From Okapia johnstoni (taxonomy: Eukaryota > Chordata > Mammalia > Artiodactyla > Giraffidae), in NCBI GenBank assembly GCA_024291935.2, contig CM044315.1, positions 80,892,385 to 80,956,384 on the forward strand: a stretch of 64,000 nucleotides of DNA, given 5' to 3'. The notes under the pieces were generated by a model. That model saw nothing but the letters and a program-made list of their open reading frames with translations. It was not told the origin of the DNA and ran no database searches. Of the stretch, positions 22,512 through 35,574 are shown one piece after another. How positions within the stretch are numbered: position 1 is the first letter of the stretch; each line of letters begins with the position of its first letter. Position numbers and translations under genes: made by a program.

Positions 22512-23084
22512 ATGCAGATATATATACATGTAATTTCTTTTATGAAATTTATATTTATTTTTCTGAAAATAAAAGTGATATTTAAAATAGAAACCCAGCT
22601 AAGAGTCAGTTTCACAAGTTGAAGAATATTATTAGCCATATTGTTCTACAGATATCTGTTCTACAGAGAGTAACACAAGACTGTTCCTACATAATCTGTC
22701 TAGTCTTTTTGTCATCTTCACACCCAGTCCTTTGCACCACTGAAAAGCACATATGCATGTTAAACATTTGGCCATGATATATTGAACTGACATAATTTTC
22801 CAGAGTTGAGGAGAGAACCAAGGAAAAACAATAAAGTAATAACCTTGGACCATAAGGACATACTTATTGTAAATCAAATCCTTCACCTTAAATCCTCGAC
22901 TGAGTCTGTGGGCGGTAGCAGCTGAAAATTTTCCAACCAGTGGGGAGAACTTCAGGGTGACCTCACTCTTTTTGGGTAGCTCAAAGACCTAGAAATGCTG
23001 GCCAGAACCTGATGTACTTTCATGATACCACATGAGCCTCATCAAGTCAGCCCATGATTGTGGACAACTCTGAAACATCCTGAG
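22512..23084. other. 3' flank of the OR at 23085-24032
   Basis: Noncoding sequence downstream of the minus-strand OR. It probably includes its 3'UTR. I see no other gene. Confidence 0.4.
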
Positions 23085-24032
23085 TCATTGAGCTGTCCCT
23101 TTCTGGCTAAGTACTTTCAGAAAGGCCCTCTTTACATCTTTGTTCCTGAGACTGTAGATGATGGGGTTGAGGAAGGCAGAGATGACACTGTAGAAAAGGG
23201 CCAGCTGCTTGTCCCTCTCTGGGTCATACCAGGACCCAGGCCTCATGTACATGATCATGGCTGGCCCATAGAACATGGTGACCACAGTGATGTGGGAACC
23301 ACACGTGGAGAAGGACTTGAGTCTCCCCTGGGGTGAGTGGATGCTTAAGATGGAGACAAAGATGCGAACATAAGAGACCAGGATGAAGGAAAGTGGTATC
23401 AAAAGCAAGATGAAACCCAAGATGAAGTCCAACCGATCATTGAGGGATGTGTCTGCACAAGCCAACTTCAGGACAGCAGGGACCTCACAGAAGAAGTGGT
23501 TTATCTTGTGGGGGCCACAGTAAGGCAGATGCATGGTGAAGACAGTATAGATCAGGGCCCCAGTTATGCTAATGAACCAACAGACTGTGACCATCTTGAT
23601 ACAAATGGGACGACTCATCAGTAGAGTGTAGTGAAGGGGGAAGCAGATGGCCATATACCTGTCATAGGCCATAATGGCATAGAGGACACATTCAGCAATG
23701 CCCAGGATCAAGAAGATGAACATCTGGGCTGCACAAGCTCCCCAGGAAATGGTCCTCCTTGGATATACCAGGTTAACCAACATCTGGGGCACAGTGGTGG
23801 TGACATAGCTCATGTCTACCAGGGAGAGGATGCTGAGAAAGAAGTACATAGGTGTGTGGAGGTGTGTATCCAAGTAGATCAGGGTGATGATTAGTCCATT
23901 GCCCAGAATGGTGATAAAGTAGAGGAAAAGGAAGAACATGAACAGAGCCATTCTGACCTGAGACTCACTGGAGAAGCCAAGGAGGATGAACTCAGATACG
24001 GAACTGTGGTTCTCCTTGCCGAGGCTCTGCAT
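23085..24032 (-). CDS. Olfactory receptor, class II, intact (315 aa)
   Basis: This is a complete odorant GPCR. The open frame extends upstream to 24302, but I choose the ATG at 24032: the 90 extra residues have no OR similarity and a splice acceptor lies between them and this ATG. Features: N-glycosylation site NHS (8-10), GN in TM1 (44-45), LHTPMY (58-63), Cys100, MAYDRYMAIC (121-130; Met replaces the usual Val after DRY), ECL2 cysteines 172/182/192, SY in TM5 (220-221), KSFSTCGSH (239-247), FYG in TM6 and NPIIYSLRN (289-297) in TM7. Length and motifs are canonical. It shares FCEVPAVLKLAC and related segments with the OR at 6670-7608 and is probably in the same or a sister subfamily; family-2-like by eye. 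Confidence 0.95.
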   Translation of the reverse strand: MQSLGKENHSSVSEFILLGFSSESQVRMALFMFFLFLYFITILGNGLIITLIYLDTHLHTPMYFFLSILSLVDMSYVTTTVPQMLVNLVYPRRTISWGACAAQMFIFLILGIAECVLYAIMAYDRYMAICFPLHYTLLMSRPICIKMVTVCWFISITGALIYTVFTMHLPYCGPHKINHFFCEVPAVLKLACADTSLNDRLDFILGFILLLIPLSFILVSYVRIFVSILSIHSPQGRLKSFSTCGSHITVVTMFYGPAMIMYMRPGSWYDPERDKQLALFYSVISAFLNPIIYSLRNKDVKRAFLKVLSQKGTAQ

Positions 24033-24042
24033 GGTGGTCTGC

Positions 24043-24044
24043 CT
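24043..24044 (-). promoter_or_regulatory. Predicted splice acceptor before the OR at 23085-24032
   Basis: On the minus strand a T-rich stretch 'ctttgtctccttaatag' ends in AG, 10 nt before the ATG. It decides the start: sequence further upstream is probably intron. Confidence 0.6.
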
Positions 24045-26639
24045 ATTAAGGAGACAAAGACCAGTCTGTTCTGTCCTCAGCCTTGGGGGAAGGAGGACAC
24101 AGCTGACTGAACCAGAGCCACACACAGCCCCTTGCACAGCAGCTTGAGATTCAGTCAAATCTTTGTCGAGTTGGATGAAAAGGTGTGGTAAACTAGGGCA
24201 GCTCCTGAACTGGGAGAGCCATCGGAAGATCTGGATTCGTGCCTGTAACAGAATATAAGATGTCTGAGTGCTCACAGGCCCTTCTCTGGAACCCACCTTC
24301 ACCTATAGAAGGCAAGGCATTAGGTAGCTATGTCTGAAGCAGGGGAACCCAGCCAGGCCTCTGGTCACTGCTGAATGCTTCCAAGCGCATATACTTGTCT
24401 CTGTCTGGAGAACAATTCTCTGCTGAAAATTTTAAATGATGACACTGAAAGTCTGTGTCACTGGGCTGTTGGTACTTGAGGTACAGTCAACCCAGAGCTG
24501 CTGTGCTTGTGACCCAAAGTCACAGGGAAGCTGGAGTTGTAGAGAACAGTGGAGGTCCTGCAGAGATGAGAGCTGACATGCTGGGAAGGAGAGAGCAGAG
24601 ACCTCACAGCCCCAAGAAACGGAAAGAGTGATTTTGATTCCTAACTTGCCCTGAGGTCTGTGATTGGGTATCTGTGGAATTTTCTGTCGAATCTTTATAA
24701 TTACCACCCTATGATAACATTTTAAATTCAGGTCTTCCCAAATGTCCCAAGGCTGTCAATTACCCATCTGTGTGAATTTGGGCAAGTCCTTTCACCCCCA
24801 TTGGCCTCAATCTCCCCATCTGTTAGAAATGAAACATCCATGGCACAGGGTAATAGAAAGAAGCATATGAGATACCCTATGTCAAGAAATTTTTCAAAAT
24901 ACCAACATTAGATAAGTAAAAGGGTTGGTATAAGTGGGAAGACTCTGGAAATCAGAAGAGTGTGGGCTGGTCCTAAATCTGCACCTAATTCCCTGTGTGA
25001 TTTTGGGTAACTCTGTTGGTCTTGATGACTCCAAGGGACACTTCTGGGTCTGCTATTCTTTGGTCCAAGGAACACCTGGCTGGAGACCTGTGGTTGCATC
25101 AGTGTCATGAGAACCAAGGGGAAGGCTGGGTCGAGCAGTCAGCTGAACAGGGTTGTGTTAGGAGATTCCTTCCAGGAGTTGGAGACATGAGACCAGGGCA
25201 TAGACTCAGGTGTCAACACACCTTCATCTTGTATCCTCTTTACCCACTCCTAAGCCACTTAGCCTCTCAGGGTCGCTTGTGCTTTGTCTGTAATACTGCC
25301 TCCAGAATGGAGTTTGTGTGAAATACATCTGGTCCATTGAAAGTGCTCAGTAAATGGTAGCAATTTATATAAGGGAGGCTTAGTGGAAGTAGGAACGGAG
25401 AGAGAATTGAGGAGCCATCGTGAAATTTTCAAGCATCTAAGTTCCAGAGGACAGCACTGAAAACAAGACTATGTGGACTGCTTGCTGCAGAATTCTGCTG
25501 ATGGGTGAGGGATGAAGAAGTTGTCTGAGGCTATGAGCAAAAGAAGATAGTGTGATATTTTTGTGCTGAGCTTTAGGGAACACCAATAACTGGATGAAGA
25601 AGGAAAATGATTCAGGTCAGGAATGTTTATGAAGAGAAGAGAACTAGGGAAGCTCAGCATCTTGGACTTTGAGAGGGGTCACATTCAAGAGAAAAGGATC
25701 TGTCAGCTGTGCAAACAGCAAACTCGAAAGCCAGAAGGATGAGGGGTGAGAATGAGAATGGGGAGAGGCTCACATCTTCCTTCTCACTAGTCCACATCCA
25801 GATCTGGGCTTTCTCAGGAGCCCCTAACTAGCCTACCTTCTTGGTCTACCCACCAGCAGACACCACTTCATCTCTCATGCCCATTCTCATGCCTCCTTAG
25901 ACTATACTAAGACATTCCTCTTCTGGTTCTGGCCAATTTTCAAGTCTATAGGATTTTCTGTGGCTCAGTGAGAGTTCTGAGCCATGATGCTAAAAGCATG
26001 ACCACCAAAACCTCCTCATCTGAGCATCTTGGGGGCCCCTCCTCTCTGACCCACAGATCCTCCAAGCTACCTGCCTTTCTAAGCACCTGCCACACATGCC
26101 ATGCAAATCTCACCATTCTTTCCTTGAACTGTTTATCTGTTGGAATGTCTTCCATAATCTCTTCTTCCTCCTCACATCTCACCAGCCTTCAAAGCCCAGT
26201 TTGGAGTTCCCTCCTCCTCACCTGACCAGTCAGCCTTGTGGGGTTTGTGTATTGTGTTCCCAGGCAGGCTACAGGCAGAGGCTGTGTCCATTAGATCTGT
26301 CTCTCCATGGAATTTAAGTGGGATCAACATATTTCTTCTGGAGCCCTGTTACAGGACTAGTTTTCTCTGCTTTAAGACCAGACTCTGCTCTGCCTTCCTC
26401 CAAACTAATGAGTAGTGGTTCCAGGCCTCATGCTAGATTCTCTGGGAGCACAGCTCACCAAGTTCTTAGCCACTGCTCTCTCTGCTGCCTCCCTCAAAGG
26501 CGCCTGTGAAGGAACAATTACATCAGGCCTTTGAACTATGAGAGCTCCGTTTTTAATACCTGCCCTCCTCTCCTCCTGCCAACTCTTCACTTATCCTTCT
26601 CAGCCTCTGCTCTTCTAGTAGACAAGTAAATCAGAAGAG
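24045..26639. other. Noncoding stretch, no gene seen
   Basis: This contains the probable OR intron and upstream region, MIR-like pieces at about 24750-24840 and 24940-25020, and single-copy-looking sequence. Open frames such as 25016-25321 and 25968-26225 have no recognisable domain. Confidence 0.4.
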
Positions 26640-26765
26640 GGACTTCCCTGGTGGTCCCATGGCTAAGACTCCTCACACCTAATGGAGGGGGCCCAAGTTT
26701 GGTCCCTGGTTGGGGAACTAGATCCCACATGCTGAAACTAAGTCCTGGTGCAGTCAAATACATAA
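26640..26765 (+). mobile_element. CHR-type tRNA SINE
   Basis: A plus-strand SINE starting 'gacttccctggtggtccc' and containing 'gttggggaactagatcccac'. It ends in A-rich sequence that leads into a TA repeat. Confidence 0.85.
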
Positions 26766-26796
26766 AAAAATATATATATATATATTTTTTTTTAGA
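26766..26796. repeat. A(n)-(TA)n-T(n) simple repeat
   Basis: A short A-run, an alternating TA core and a T-run follow the SINE tail. It is self-complementary. Confidence 0.9.
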
Positions 26797-28783
26797 AAAA
26801 GAAGAAAGAGGATCCCTTGTCGGGGTCCACCAGAGTGCTCCAGGGCCCATTTAGGGAATGGGGGTAGGAGGTGCTCCTGAGGGCCACTGTTTGAGTTTGA
26901 AAATGGCCATGGAGTTGCACTAGAGATTCTACTCCTGCTTATGAGGGCAGGAGCCCCCTCCCTCTCCCCTGGGGAGTGGGACAGAGAACACTAGGGTGAT
27001 CCCTTGTCCATTCTTGCGGGTGCCCTAAGAAGGAAACTCACCTAGCTCATCCCTCAGTCCTACTGACAAGTGAACAGCACACTGTTCTTCACTCCCTTCA
27101 CCCCTGCGGCAGCCTTCGCCTGCTGTCCCTTGGTCTCGGTGGTGCAGTGGAAAGCAGTCTCCCCTTCTCCTTTGCATGGTGGCCCTACTGGGGATATCTG
27201 TGACATTATTAAGTGTGTCAAATGTATAGCATCCCTGGAGGGAGGGGATTCTAGCAGTCAGACCCAGGGGCTTCCTTCATATCAGCATGGGGTTGGAGAG
27301 TAGATTTTCTGTCCCTGAAAGCCCTGAAGATCTCCTGCCCATGCTGGTAAATGCAGCACAGAGCCTCTGGGCTGGGTGAAAGGCACAGGCAGGAAGCTTA
27401 ATGCCCCCAAGACATTTTGGGCTCAACTTCTGGAGCCAGTGAGCTGGGCATCCTTCCAAAATCTCCATGTAGGGACTGAAATTCCTTCCCAATGAGACTT
27501 CGAGGAGGGAGGAGGCTTATGATTGAGTGGTTACATCCCTGCGTCACCCAGTGACAATACTAAAACTGTGTGTTTTGTTTCCTTCTGAAGCAATTTTGTT
27601 TGCCTTTTAAATCCACATTCATCTTATCCAAGGCCACTTATGGAACATAGATAAAACAGAGGCTTGGATATAGACAAATATAAATGCTTATAATACTTAT
27701 TAGTGACCTCATAACTTTCATTTATTGAAACCTACTATTATCCAAGGCCACACTCTACACTGCAGTATAAATGTTATCAGACCTATGACTATAGTGACAA
27801 CCATGTACTACTGAACACTTACTCTTATAAGATGCTACACTGGGCACTAATACAATATAATTGATCCTCACAAGAAGGTAGGTAAGCTATTTGATAGGTC
27901 AGGAGGCACAGAGAGTTTAAGAGAATTAAGGGGCTTGTTTACATCACATAGCAAATAAATTGTCTAGTCAGAATTTGAACCTGAATCTGCTAGATTCCAT
28001 GTCATTCCTCTGTAGAGTGTCTATGGCCTAAGTGTAGTACTGATTTATAGGGTATGTATAATCAGACTGTGAAGTGTCTGCAAGGCTGAGTGTAGGAGTC
28101 AGGTGGTCAGAGGCCAGGACAGGTGCACAGACTTCCTCGGACCCACTGGAAGGACATGTTCCTCAACAAAGTACCCTCTCGCGTCCTATTGGAATTCTGG
28201 GAGAAAATGACAGCAGCCTGGCTTGGCTTCATTAACTGCTGCAGGACAGCAGGCTCACTGGAAAGGAGCTTATCTCGTGGGTGAGGGGCAATGATCCACT
28301 GTTAGACACAGTCCAGTCCTGAAAAGTAGAATTCAAATTCTGACAGGTGTGGTGATGAAGGTGAAATTCAGGGCAAGGTGAAATACCGCTTGGGCACTGG
28401 AAGACTTAAGGCCAATGGGCAATACTTTTACTTTGGTAGAGGTCAGTGGTGAATCAGGTCAAGTGACACTTAGTGGTAAAAGGGTATCTGTCTGCAGGAG
28501 GATGGCCTGAGCCACTGCATTGGAACTGAGCACAGAACTGGATGAGTCCTGATATGGAAGTGGTCCTGGAAAGAGTGTCATGTTAAAGGACTGGTTCCCA
28601 AGGCAAAGACCAAAAATGCCCTGTTAGTATCCCTGTAACTGGAACATGAAGTTGGACAAGTCAGCAGCTGAGCTGCCTGGATGTTATCTCCGAGTAAAGG
28701 ACCAGAATGCTTAGGTCCCCAGAGAAATAGCACATTCATCCAGATAACATGAATTTTAGGGCTAACAAGTATCAGACATAGAT
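26797..28783. other. Noncoding stretch, no gene seen
   Basis: Mostly single-copy-looking sequence with a MIR-like remnant on the minus strand at about 27810-28020 ('ttgaacctgaatctgctaga'). No coding region can be supported. Confidence 0.45.
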
Positions 28784-28900
28784 CAGTTCAGTTCAGTTCA
28801 GTCACTCAGTTGTGTCTAACTCTTTGCGACCCCATAGACTGTAGCATGCCAGTCTTCCCTGTCCACCACCAACTCCCGGAGCTTGCTCAATCTCATCAGC
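28784..28900 (-). mobile_element. BovB/Bov-A tail fragment
   Basis: Repeated 'gttca' units at the start, then 'gtcactcagttgtgtctaac' and 'caccaccaactcccggagct': the reversed BovB 3' tail. Confidence 0.85.
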
Positions 28901-31448
28901 CATGGTGCTTGGTCCCAACTGTGGGAAGACAGTAGGCTAGCCAAGGATGGGATTGGGTAGGTTGATCTCATACCCTAGTTTTCATGGGACAGTTATGTTT
29001 TATGCCTATTGTAGATCAATTAACTCCTGTAATTAGTTAAAACCCTCCCTTTCACTCTCAAAATGTGTCTAAATTTGGACATTGTATGGTTTCCTAGATT
29101 AGAAGGCCATGAATTTGGTAGACACCTGATATGGGGCAGTCCTACCCGGGAAACATGTAGTAGATGTTGTGTAATATAGTCACAAATTAAAAAATTTTTT
29201 AATTGAAGTAAAGAATCAAAAACTTTATATGGAATCACAAAGGTCTCTGAATTGCCAAAGTAATGTTGAAAAAAAAGACCAAAAATGGAGATATCACACG
29301 CTCTAACTTCAGACTATATGTGAAGAAGATAAAAAAACTAATTCTGAAAGATACATGAACCCAATTTTTCATAGCAGCATTATTTACAATATTTAAGATG
29401 TAGTCATAGATCTTGATATACTTTGTCTCTTGACAATTTGTCCCCTTCTCTGGATATGGTTCTGAAACCCCAGAAAATACAATGCCTCTCTTTCTTGGGC
29501 AACACAGAAAACAAAAGACCAGACAACCAGACAGACTGGTGGCTGAACGCTGACTCCACTACTTCCTAGCCATATGACCTTGTGCAAATCACTTTCCCTC
29601 TCTGAGCCTCATTTTTATCCTATTTGGAATAGAAAGCAGTGCTGTGAGTGTTAAGATGTTACCTGTAAGATGCTTAGCAGTACAGTACAGGGACTTAGTC
29701 AGTAGTATGTCTTATCCTGACAGCAAAAAGTGAGCAATATTAAGAGTCAGCCCTGATCTCTGGTGTGACACCCAGACATCCTGTGGTAGGGACAGGAGCC
29801 TGGAAGCCTGCATCCAGTGGAGGCTGCATCCAGTGGAGGACCTCTGCCCAGGCTACACATTTCTCTAGCTAGTGGGAGGAGACACTGCCTGTGTAGTGGT
29901 AATTTCCTTCTTCCCTTAAAGAGAGTGGGCCTCATGAATGTGACATTCTTGGGATTTCAAGCAGAGATTTACTGTTCAAGAGGGGACTGCACCTCTTTAA
30001 ACAGATAAACAAGTAAGGAAGTTTGTCTAATGTGACAGGCAGTGCTGTGTCAACTGTTTAGTGTTGTTGCCTCACTGAATCCTGATCTGGGTTCATATCC
30101 CCATTTGATCTCTATTAGAAACTCAGGCAGCAACTGGGCTGCTTCTAAGGTGCTCCTTGAGTAAGCTCCAACAAGGGCCACCACCACCCTATTAAGGCTC
30201 AGCTGCAAGACTGGGTCATCTTTGCATCCCAAGGTCTAGTCCTTTTCCCAGTCCTGACCATCCCAGATCCATTGCTGCTTGTAGCATGGTGTGGGTGGGA
30301 CAGGGGTTTCCCTTGGCTCCAGATGGGGCATTGTGAGGTAGTCTTGGGAAATCCGGCACTCACTAGAGCAGACCTCTCTCTGCCCAGTCTCAGGGGCAAG
30401 CCTGCGGGCAAGCACTCCTCATGAGCAAAGTCCAGGTTTCCCCAGTCTTTCTACCTGACCCAGAAAATACCCAGCCAGCCAAGGGAGCTTGTCTTCTCTC
30501 ATGTAGAACCCCAGGACTGGGACATCCAGTCTGTGACTTGACCTGCTCACTCCCCAGGGTGGGTATCTGCAATCTCCCTTTTCCCAAGTCTCCTCTCAGG
30601 GGCACAGGTCCTGATCCGATCACTTTTCTTCTATTTTCACCCAGTTGTATGTGTATCTTTATTAAAGACTTGGTTGTACAGGAGTCCTTCTTCCAGTTTC
30701 CAGTTCGTTTTCAGAAAGAATTATTCCATGTATAGATGTATTTTTTGATGTGTTCATGGGGATATGTGAACTCCACACCCTCTTACTTTGCCATCTTGAT
30801 CTCCTCCCATCAAAGGCTATTCTTTCTTCATGTTTATTTATTTCCATTCTCTGTTGTGATCCCCCATCTATCCATTCATTATGTCCATATTTTCCTTTAA
30901 CAGATCTTTAGTGTGTTTATTAGACAAGCTGTTTTAAAGTCTTTCTGTTAATTTCAACATCCATATCATTTCTGTGTATGTTTCTGTTGACTGTTTTTTC
31001 TCTCATTATGAGTCTCTTTCTGCTTCTTCTTTGTATGTCTAGTAAAATTTGATTTTTTGTAGGGCATGATTTCAACTTACAAGATGCTACAGGGTCGATA
31101 GTCTACATTATGTTGTTTCCCTTCAAAAAATGTTGAAGGCTCTCTGACAGAGGGCTAACTTATTGTCATATCAGTTGGATCCTATTGAGGCTTTGCTTTT
31201 GGCTCTCACAGTAAATCAGGAGTAGCTCTTCCTTTAAGGACTGAATAGCTCTACTCCTAAGATAGAGTTATTTTGGGAGCCTGGAGTATATAGTGAGGTA
31301 TCTCCACTTTGGATGACAATTCAGTGTCTCCCTGCATGGTACAAGCACCTGAACTTTCATTCACTTCACAGCCCCAAGTAGTCGTTTCTTCCATGTCTCG
31401 TTTCACCCTGTGTGTATGCATGTCAGTGATTGGCTAATGGCTGAAGGA
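28901..31448. other. Noncoding stretch with old repeats
   Basis: L1-like remnants lie at about 29225-29400 and a MIR at about 29510-29690 (+). A 17 bp tandem duplication ('ctgcatccagtggagg') is at about 29809-29840. 30650-30815 resembles a reversed L1 5' end ('tttgccatcttgatctcctc'), and 30815-31180 is T-rich and possibly L1-related. No gene seen. Confidence 0.45.
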
Positions 31449-32531
31449 GTTCAGTTCAGTTCAGTCGCTTAGTCGTGTCCAACTCTTTGCGACTCCATGA
31501 ATTGCAGCACGCCAGGCCTCCCTGTCCATCACCAACTCCCCGAGTTTACCCAAACCCATGTCCATCGAGTCAGTGATGCCATCCAGCCATCTCATCCTCT
31601 GTCGTCCCCTTCTCCTCCCACCCCTAATCCTTCCCAGCATCAGGGTCTTTTCCAATGAGTCAACTCTTCGCATGAGGTGGCCAAAGTATTGGAGTTTCAG
31701 CTTCAACATCAGTCTTTCCAATGAACACCCAGGACTGATCTCCTTTAGGATGGACTGATTGGATCTCCTTGCAGTCCAAGGGACTCTCAAGAGTCTTCTC
31801 CAACACCACAGTTCAACAGCATCAATTCTGAGGTGCTCAGCGTTCTTCACCATCCAACTCTCACACCCATACATGACCACTGGAAAAACCATAGCCTTGA
31901 CTAGTCGGACCTTTGTCGGCAAAGTAATGTCTCTGCTTTTTAATATGTTGTCTAGGTTTGTCATAACTTTCCTTCCAAGGAGTAAGCATCTTTTAATTTC
32001 ATGGCTGCAGTCACCATCTGCAGTGATTTTGGAGCCCAGAAAAATAAAGTCAGCCACTGTTTCCACTGTTTCTCCATTTGCCATGAAGTGATGGGACCAG
32101 ATGCCATGATCTTAGTTTTCTGAATGTTGAGCTTTAAGCCAACTTTTTCACTCTCTTCTTTCACTTTCATCAAGAGTCTCTTTAGTTCTTCTTCACTTTC
32201 TGCCATAAGGGTGGTGTCATCTGCATATCTGAGGTTATTGATATTTCTCCCGGCAATCTTGATTCCAGCTTGTGCTTCCTCCAGTCCAGCGTTTCTCATG
32301 ATGTACTCTGCATATAAGTTAAATAAGCAGGGTGACAACATACAGCCTTGATGTACTCCTTTTCCTCTTTGGAACCAGTCTGTTGTTCCATATCCAGTTC
32401 TAACTGTTGCTTCCTGACATGCGTACAGATTTCTCAAGAAGCAGGTCAGGTGGTCTGGTATTCCCATCTCTTTCAGAATTTTCCACAGTTTATTGTGATC
32501 CACATAGTCAAAAGCTTCGGCTTAGTAGATA
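31449..32531 (-). mobile_element. BovB LINE, 5' truncated, with long reverse-transcriptase frames
   Basis: The best-preserved BovB in the window. It ends in a reversed 3' tail at 31449. Frame 31461-32084 (207 aa) covers [18 protein letters not shown] to the C-terminus WTRLSD. Frame 31961-32503 (180 aa) carries the catalytic-core region, with GKGVHQGCMLSPCLFNLYAEY and the YADD box in NNLRYADDTTLMAES. A single frameshift near 32050 separates the two. It is truncated inside the RT domain, so not mobile on its own. Confidence 0.93.
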
Positions 32532-32534
32532 AAA

Positions 32535-34132
32535 CAGTAACAATCAACTTACACAATACCATCTCCAGCCGCCAAACCTGCAGAAGTGGTCTTCCCTTCT
32601 GCCTTAGATATCATTTGTCTGGATGTGTTTCAAGCCTCTCCTCATCCTGAGAACATGTTTCTTTGACAACTGACAATAGGAAGCTTTATCAATAAAGGGT
32701 GACAGAGGGGCAATGTGATGATGGAAAGAGGAGACTGAGGTTGGGGCTTCAATTTCCCCTTCCTCAGTTACTCAGCTGGAATGCCAGTGAGTTGGTGGGG
32801 ACCATCCACAGTCACATACTCAGGCCACACACATTCTCTCTACCCAGTGATCACTTCTAGGAGAACTCTGGCCTGTGACTCCACCCTAACTTCCAATAGC
32901 AGACTGTGTATTCCTGTGGCAGTCACATCCTCTTGGAAAAAGTCTGAGCTTAGTTTGTTTGTTTGTTTTTCTGGTGAGGGAAGATAGTGGTGTCAAGAGA
33001 AGGAGGAGGGAAAGTGAAAGTTGTTCAATCTTGTCCGACTCATTGTGACCCCATGGATTATACAGTCCATGGAATTCTCCAGGCCAGAATACTGGAGTGG
33101 GTAGCCTTTCCCTTCTCCAGGGGATCTTCCCAACCCAGGAATCGAACCCAAGTCTCCTGCATTGCAGGTGGATTCTCTACCAGCTGAGCCACAAGGGAAG
33201 TCCAAGAAGGACGGAAATAACTTCTAAATCCTTAGGCCCCGTGTACTCTTCCTTAGCTATAAGGCAGTAGTTGCTTTTTTTCTTTTTTTATTTGCTACTT
33301 CTGGATTTCTTCAAGTTCCTTTTAGCAGTTATCTACCTTTAACTAGCTAACAATTCTGTACAGTAAATTTTCCCTGTTCTCATTACTGGTGTGTTCTGTC
33401 TCCTGCCAGGATCCTAACTGAGGCAGATACTTAATCTATGGGGAGTGAGTTTGATAAGGAACAGAATGCTATATAGTTACAAGCTATCTATCCAGAAAGT
33501 AATTACTAATTATGAAAGTAAAAACTGGTAGCTATCAGTGGAGAAGTTGGACATCTTAACTGAGTGATTCAATTAATGTCACCAAAAGGAGCAGATAGAC
33601 ACTGTGTGTCTCCATATGTGAAATCCTTACAATAGACCACCTATATATTATTTGAGACAAAAAAGCAAAACCTGAATCTAATCGTGAGAAAACATCAAGG
33701 AAACCCAAACTGAGGAATATTCTACAAAATAATTAGCTTCTAGTCTTCAAAAAATATCTATCATGAAAGACAAAGAAAGTTCTAATCTGTAAGAGAAGCA
33801 AGGAAACTAAAAAAAATAATAATAATAATAACAACTATTGCAACAGGTAAACCTGGAAGGGGGGAATACTACGAATAACATTAACTTGATAACTGATAAG
33901 CCTGGAATATGAATTAGATTAGTTTCGGTATGTGTATCAGTGTTAAAATTCCTGAACTTGACAACTACTATTCTCTGAAGTATTAAAGGGTAAATGAACA
34001 TGATATTTACCAATTATTCTCAAATAGTTCTGGACATTACAAGAACAACAATGCTAAAAATTTAATAAATGTAGTTATGGGACATACAGAATTTCTTTGT
34101 AGTATTCTTTCAGATTTTCTGAGGATTTTTAC
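32535..34132. repeat. Segmental duplication block alpha, copy 1
   Basis: It aligns collinearly with 46843-48670 through shared stretches such as 'acaatcaacttacaca', 'tacccagtgatcacttctag' (copy 2: 'tagtcacttctag'), 'ctacttctggatttcttcaa', 'ggtagctatcagtggagaa' and 'ctaatctgtaa'. No gene is seen in it. The Bov-tA inserts differ between the copies. Confidence 0.85.
33011..33203 (-). mobile_element. Bov-tA SINE in alpha1
   Basis: A near full-length minus-strand copy ending 'gctgagccacaagggaag'. It is absent from alpha2, so it inserted after the duplication. Confidence 0.92.
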
Positions 34133-34945
34133 TTTCAAAAAAAGTTTTTGAAAAAAAATTTAAATGTGAAATAAAAACTGTTTCAGAAAAATTAAAAAGT
34201 GACATAATTTAAAGGGAGTTCTTCAGGCAGAAAGTGACAGAAACACAAAAAAATGTAAAAAGGAATGAAGAGCCCCTCAAAGAAAGGTTAAATATAAATT
34301 AATAATGAACATAAACCAATAATAAAGTTTTGTGAGATTTAAAACAAAAGACTAAAGATATGGCAACAATACACAAGAAGTGGAATTAGTAACTAGAGTT
34401 AGTGTCTAAACATTTTGCATAGTTGGAAAAGTGGTAAAACTAATCTCTAGCATTAGACTGCAAAAAATCAAAGATTTATGTTAAAATATCTAGGAAAAAT
34501 CAATAAATGAATGAATACTAGATAAAACCAACAGCCTAAAATAGGAGAAAATTAACTAATAAAAATGTTCATTGTTCCAAAGTAATGCTCTTTCAAGAGA
34601 GGGAAAAAATCAAACAAAAAATAGCCAGCTCAATAGAAAATAGGTGGAACTTAACTATGCATGCAATAACTTTAAATACAAGAGGACAAATGCTTTCATC
34701 AAAGGCATATTTTCAAATTGAGTTTTTAAAAATCCTACATATAATTCACAAGATGCATACTTCTCCAATCTGCAATGCATAAATATATCAAATCTACATG
34801 TAGTTCACCTTAAATAATGTTGCATCAATTATATCTCAATAAAGCTGAGGGGGAAAGGAATAAACCTGAATGTAAGGACATAGATACACTAGGAAGAAAA
34901 TATATCATGCAAATATTAACCAAAAGAAATGTTGTAGCTTCATGA
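34133..34945 (+). repeat. A/T-rich old L1 between alpha1 and beta1
   Basis: A very A/T-rich, L1-like region. About 34780-34855 is the typical old L1 3' end ('aattatatctcaataaagct'). The equivalent of this stretch is missing from units 2 and 3. No gene. Confidence 0.5.
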
Positions 34946-35108
34946 AACATTTGTCAAAATGGACTATATGCTGCATCATAAATAAACTCAAAAAGTCAGT
35001 CAGAATATACTCTCTAAACCATAATATTGGCTAGAAATCAATTTCAAAGTAAGTATAATGAGTAAGTACCTGACTTCTTTGAAATTAGCATACACTTCTA
35101 AATAATTT

Positions 35109-35560
35109 GGCTTCCCAAGTGGCTCAGTGGTGAAGAATCCTCTTGCCGATGCAGGAGATGCAGGAGATGTGGTTTCGATCCCTGGGCTGAGAAGATCCCT
35201 CAGAGAAGGAGGTGGCAACCCACTCCAGTATTGCTCATGCTCGGCTCAGTCATGTCCGACTCTGTGCATCCCTATGGACTGTGGCCTGCAAGGCTCCTCT
35301 GTCCGTGGGATTGATTCTCCTCCAGGCAAGAATACTGGAGTGGGTTGCTATTTTCTCCTCCAGGGTATCTTCCCCACCCGGGGATAAATCGAACCCCGTA
35401 TTCTGTGCCTCCTGCGTTGCAGGTGGATTCTTTACCTGCTGAGCCATCGGGGAAGCCTTTAATATTCTTGCCTGGGAAATTCCACAGACAGAGGAGACTG
35501 GCGGGCTACAGTTCTTGGGGTCACAAAGAGTCAGACATGACTTAGCAGGTAAAAAACAAC
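35109..35560 (+). mobile_element. Bov-tA SINE split by a second, inverted Bov-tA
   Basis: The outer plus-strand SINE is at 35109-35232 and 35461-35560. A complete minus-strand Bov-tA sits inside it at about 35233-35456, with short flanking repeats 'agtatt'/'aatatt'. The outer element is therefore the older of the two. Confidence 0.88.
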
Positions 35561-35574
35561 AACAACTAAATAGT

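Noticed and set aside
24033..24302. A 90-residue N-terminal extension in frame with the OR at 23085-24032
   Set aside because: The residues lack OR similarity, a splice acceptor stands directly before the canonical ATG, and all other ORs start at the equivalent position.
30650..31180. A possible LTR or endogenous retrovirus piece
   Set aside because: No paired repeats, primer-binding site or retroviral motif was seen. The 'tttgccatcttgatctcctc' stretch fits a reversed L1 5' end better.
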